A stretch of DNA of 64,000 nt, from positions 6,931,605-6,995,604 of the forward strand of contig NC_090716.1 of NCBI RefSeq assembly GCF_040954835.1. Reading direction: 5' to 3'. Under the pieces are notes generated by a model, which made no database searches, was not told the origin of the DNA, and was given only the letters and a program-made list of their open reading frames with translations. Position numbers and translations under genes: made by a program. This document shows, in pieces, positions 44,166-64,000 of the stretch (positions within the stretch are counted from its first letter, which is position 1; every line of letters starts with the position of its first letter). This DNA is from Lepisosteus oculatus. Lineage: Eukaryota; Chordata; Actinopteri; Semionotiformes; Lepisosteidae.

Positions 44166-47100
44166 TGACAATGAATGGTGGAACGGGAAGAACAGATAAC
44201 AGAGGTTTTAACATATTCAGGTTCTACATTTCAGAGAGGCCTTAGTCTAATTTTACTTCTAAACTGCTTCATCTCCTCTTATTTTAATGGTCTGTTAGCG
44301 ACTTAACTCTCATGCCAAATAATGTGCATCATGAACCCCCTTGGGCTGTTCCATATTTTGTACTGCATCTCCAGTGTACAAAATAAAATCCATTGATTGC
44401 CTTGGGTCCTCACCCAGTCCAATGCATGTAAATAGTATGTGTTGGATTCCCTCTCAGTTGGGAGTACAGTAGTTTACACACTATTTCAAAAGGGCCCAAA
44501 TAAAGCAGATATCTGGCTATATGTCTATTTAGGGGAGTAATGTACACAATTCCACACAACTGATTCTGCAAATCATCCTGACAATTGCTGTAATTTTTTC
44601 AGTTTGTGAAAAAATATCAGGATTTAAGACGAGCAGTAAAAATGTGAACTAGCATACACAGATGCGCTATGGCTTTAAGGCCAGTTTTCAAGTGGTATGT
44701 ATAACAGAATTGCTATTTTGAAAACATGCTTTTGTGTCATTGTTACATAGATGCAATTTCCTGCAGTACTTTGGAAATGAGATGTACACTGTATTTTCAG
44801 CTTTGTGTGCTTTTGAGAACCTACACACACAGCATACATGATAAAGACAAGGAATATACACAGAAAAAATATATAACATCTAATCTTGTACCAAAGAACA
44901 ATGATTTTTTTGTCAGGAAGAGCTACATCACCTGTGGGCATGAAGTTTACTTTATAAAGAAGGAACAACTAACCTACCTGTTTTTATTGTCCATCAAGAG
45001 CTGTGTTCTAGAGGCACCTTAATAAAACAATAAATGCCAAAATCTCATGTCACACTTCACAAACTTTGGACTGAGGGACTATTTACTGCTTTATTTTGGC
45101 AACTTGTTATAATGCTCTTAAGCACTTTTATGACAAGAGCTACTCACTAATGAAAGTTGGCTGAAATGATAAGTAGTAAATCAAGGACTTCTATACTGTT
45201 CAATTTGGTATTTGGTATGTATCCAGCCTGATGTTCTAAGCTTCTTGTCCTTACATTTTACTAAACAATGGCCCATCTTGATGTGAACCTTCAATAGTTT
45301 TCCTCCTTCCTTTCCTTTTCTTGCCTGTTAACCACAAAAACACTGTATTTAGTTCTGTTGAAATTATCTAAGACAACAAACTGTGTATTATTTATGCATT
45401 CTAGCAATGTAAGCTTAGTAAAATGAACAAAGTACAAACAAGGTATTTATCAATCAATATAAAGACACTACACAAAAAATCTAAATATTCAACACACTGG
45501 GTTGTTTTAAAATAAAGGAAATAAAACCTACCAGGAGAAATAATTCCACAAGACTTAAAAATCAAACTTAAATGTAGCTACTTGAAAATAAGTTGCCATC
45601 AAATATCAGATGACATGAACTTTTCTTCAGCTGGTGACTGTTACACACACTGTCACATTGTGCAACTACAATCTCAATTAAATACTCATTTTTAACTTTT
45701 TCATTCAGAATTTATCCTCAAGAATTTCCACAGAATACTTCAATTACTGTTCCAGTGAATTTTAGGTTTTGAATATCACGATGCTACAGATGGAACAAAA
45801 TTCACCCTGCCTGAAAGAATAACATTCTACATCCTATTACAGATATTTGTAGACTAGGACAATGAACAAAATTAAATTTTTCAAATCCACATTTTTTTCT
45901 TGAACTGAGATTATGATTCATCCTGTTATAGGTCATCAAAATCACAGCAAAACGCAAAACGTTTCATGTCAGCAGGCTGTTCAATGATGTGTATATTTTT
46001 TGTCAGCATTTTTACTTTAGAATTGTCTGCAACTCCCAAACAAACAGATGGGGCTACTGCAAGTTCATTTAAATGCAGCAATCCACAGAAAACAAAGAGA
46101 AATGTTATGCTACATACAATGTAATTATCTTTTGAACAATCCTGCAGTGCAATCTTACTTCTACTAAGTTATTTTCTATAAAGAAAATGAAGTGCTTCTA
46201 ACAAAGAGTGTTACCATTGATTTAGCCCTGTGGAGACAAAATAAAAAATAAAGAAATGCCTTAACACCAAAAGATTCTGGCCTAGACTGATTAGAAAAAA
46301 GAAGAGGTCAGTAATTAATAGGTAATACCAGAATCATATCCTGAGCTTTTAAAACTATATCAATCAAGAAAGACTGCAGACTGTAACACAGGAAATGTAC
46401 CAAGAACCAAATAGAAACAATGATCAAATAATTATTTTTCCCAAGAGCACTTCTAGACAGTTAAAAGAACATTCTGATTTAACCTTGACTATTCTTCAAC
46501 TCAAAATTTATAGTATAGAGCTCTATTTGGGTCTTATAGATCACCTGTTTTTAAAATCTAGCAACACCTATAAAATGTTGATGAATCAAGCAAGTAATCT
46601 GCTCAATTAAGATAACTCTGGTCCTTAAGTGTGGAATTAGATTAATTAAAAGACTTAAGATTTTAGTTGTAAATGAACTCAAATTACTTAATTTTACAAA
46701 TTACCCATTCAACTGATTACAATTTAGAAACTGTTGATTTAATGGAGACCTACAAAATCTGCTGGTCTGTGTCTCCCCAAGAGCAGGGTTGGTGAGCCTT
46801 ATTCTACATTAAACAAAAGGTGAAAATAAGTCACACTGTTTCTGTTCAATTAAAAAAAACACCTCCAGGAACAGTAAAATGGGACATTGTTATTAAAGGC
46901 AGACTTTAGATACCACTAAATAAAAATGATTAGGCAAGAACAAAAAAGTCATCAAATATAAAGTGGAAATCTTGACAAACCTGTCATAATACTAGACTCC
47001 AACCACACAGCTTCAGAAAGTCAGTTACTAACTAAAAAATCTTAAATCTTTGAACATCTCTTCAAGAAGATCACCAGGAAAAAAATCTGAAACATACTGT

Positions 47101-47391
47101 ACTAAACCTTGCTTCTCAAGCAGTTGCTGAAAAATGAACACAAACAGCCTTGGATTAATACACTATGATAAAGACAAAAAAAGACAGCTTTGTATAATCT
47201 AAACACTTTTTATGAACTGCAAATGAAACAGTTTGTGTAAATAAAAAGCATTTTCATTTGTCCTTTAGTTGTGATGGCATGAGACTGACAACGCCACAAC
47301 AACATCAAAAATGATCTGTGTGCAACGGTTATCAGTGAATGAATATCAAACAATCAAGTGGTTTAAGGCAATGGAATATCAAAGCGTTGTG

Positions 47392-47397
47392 TTTATT
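47392..47397 (-). terminator. prmt3: candidate poly(A) signal for PRMT3
   Basis: AATAAA on the minus strand about 37 bases after the PRMT3 stop. This would make a very short 3' UTR. Another AATAAA lies near 45090, so the true end is open. Confidence 0.25.
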
Positions 47398-47433
47398 TCC
47401 ATGGGTTAATACAACTTTTAAAGGTCAATGACA

Positions 47434-62601
<15,168 letters not shown>

Positions 62602-64000
62602 CTAGAGAAGAAACAAGGATAAATGTAAGTTAGTTTTATGGTCTAATGGTGTGTAATTATTTTATTAACAAAATGCAAGAATAAGTACTGTCAGCAATTA
62701 ATGTTCTGCTATTCAAAACATAGATCAATGAGGTTATCACCCTGCCTGCACACTACAGAATGATTTTTTCCCAGCCTCCAAATAGTGAGAGGACTTTGAC
62801 ATCTGCAACAGAAGCATGACCCATAACAATATGCTGTATATAATCGAAACAGTTGGCTTATTTCACTGTTAAAAATCACATAGCTAATACCCAATAGTAT
62901 CAACACAAAAAATACACATGACTACACTCCCTGACAGGATTTTGAGTTTTGTGCTACAGTTTTCAATTTTCTGCACTTCTTGTTTTAAAAATGGAATATG
63001 ACTATTGTATCTATTGTGGTAATGTGTAAATAGCTGTATAATTTAACTAAGGAGCTGTCCATTTTTCATAGAGAAAAATTATTGACTTAAAATTCTAATC
63101 AGTTTTTCCCAGTGTGTAAGTCATCTATCACTGCTGAGAGGAAAGATGGAAAGTTCTATTAAAATGAAAGTGCAATTAAGAACTATATATTGAAAAGTGA
63201 AAAAATACAAACAGTAATTTCACTGAGGGGTGTTTGTCTTAAATATTATTGGTGCTTTGATAAAAACTTAGATTAGTTTGCAGTACATGGGCTCCTCACA
63301 GTCATTAAACTTGTGCTTGCCTACAGTTAATGCAATGTGATTAAAAATAAAATAAACCTTAAGCCTTAAAGCATTATAAATGTATGCATGTTAAAATACC
63401 TTATCAGAGTTTGAATGCTACTGACTATACTGCAATGGAATATTAATTAAGTTTACTAAAGAAGAAATTAAGCAAGAAGAAAATCAATCAATCATTAACT
63501 CTGTGACAGAAAGCTATCTTTTCTTGCCATAAGGAACTTAATCCTCTAAGTTACAGAAGAGAAAATGACAATTTGTTACTTCCAGAAAGGTCAGGATTAT
63601 GGCTATTTCTTAAAAACAGGTGCTGTTCAGGCAGAATGGTTGCAGGCTATTTTATGATATTCAATGTTTACTTCTTACTCATTGCTGATTAAATGTCATC
63701 ATCCTAAGGAAAGAACTCCTAACTAGATGGCAGATGGTCCCTCCTGTGTATCCTTTCAAAAATAACAATAATTTACAATATGTTAATTTATAAGTTAATT
63801 CTTCCTCATTTTTTACCACGCAAACACTACTTACAGAGTATTGTTATACGTCAATGTTAAGAATGGGACAGATAGCTCCAAAATAAAACGATCACTAAAC
63901 TGTCTTTGTTCTAACTTTTAGGATTCACTTTTCAAGAAAACAAAGCAACAAAACATTCAAAATTACAACATTTTCTGTATAGATATTTCTAAGATTGATG
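62602..64000 (-). other. prmt3: PRMT3 intron, continuing past window edge
   Basis: AT-rich sequence with no recognisable upstream PRMT3 exon. The next exon is expected beyond base 64000. Confidence 0.6.

Larger units (their letters stand above)
40801..47391. other. PRMT3-SLC6A5 intergenic region
   Basis: 6.6 kb between the PRMT3 end and the SLC6A5 promoter. It contains one decayed SINE (43885-44165), short ATT/AAT microsatellites (41361-41377, 42288-42301), and two blocks that look regulatory (42360-42620, 43590-43740). Part of 45.0-47.4 kb may be PRMT3 3' UTR. No gene is recognised on either strand. Confidence 0.6.

Noticed and set aside
43764..44168. 134-codon plus-strand open frame
   Set aside because: It spans a decayed SINE and shows no protein family features.

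Overview
The window is vertebrate genomic DNA: intron-rich, AT-rich, with GT-AG exons that spell recognisable vertebrate proteins. Three co-oriented minus-strand genes are present: the last four coding exons of PRMT3 (about 62.6 to 47.4 kb), a complete SLC6A5 (glycine transporter GlyT2, about 40.5 to 20.9 kb), and the first two coding exons of NELL1 (15.8 to 14.65 kb, running off the low-coordinate end). As recalled, this is the PRMT3 - SLC6A5 - NELL1 order of human 11p15. Compact introns and fish-type SINEs (a tRNA-headed family and a 5S rRNA-headed family) suggest a fish, possibly a non-teleost ray-finned fish. The species cannot be fixed from the sequence alone.

Layout, read in the direction of transcription: 64-47.4 kb is the 3' part of PRMT3, an arginine methyltransferase of ribosomal protein uS5. 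47.4-40.6 kb is intergenic, with a decayed SINE and homeodomain-site-rich stretches. 40.5-20.9 kb is SLC6A5: 16 coding exons whose phases all join, giving a 795-residue transporter (human about 797). 20.9-16.7 kb is AT-rich, probably the SLC6A5 3' UTR. 16.7-15.8 kb is the NELL1 promoter and 5' UTR zone. 15.8-14.65 kb holds NELL1 exons 1 and 2. 14.65-1 kb is NELL1 intron 2, with SINE pieces and possible conserved regulatory blocks.

The genes are not an operon. PRMT3 is a housekeeping enzyme, SLC6A5 refills glycine into inhibitory nerve terminals, and NELL1 is a secreted thrombospondin-like protein. No bacterial, viral or CRISPR-like system is present and I found no convincing new gene system. 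The most useful observations are the SLC6A5 start codon placed on an exon junction with an internal Met9 as in mammals, a SINE about 20 bp from the exon 4 splice donor that stays open in the transporter frame, an altered transporter C-terminus, CTCF-like sites inside SLC6A5, and a 5S-headed SINE. Exon boundaries were set by hand from splice sites, reading frame and remembered family sequences; no alignment was run.
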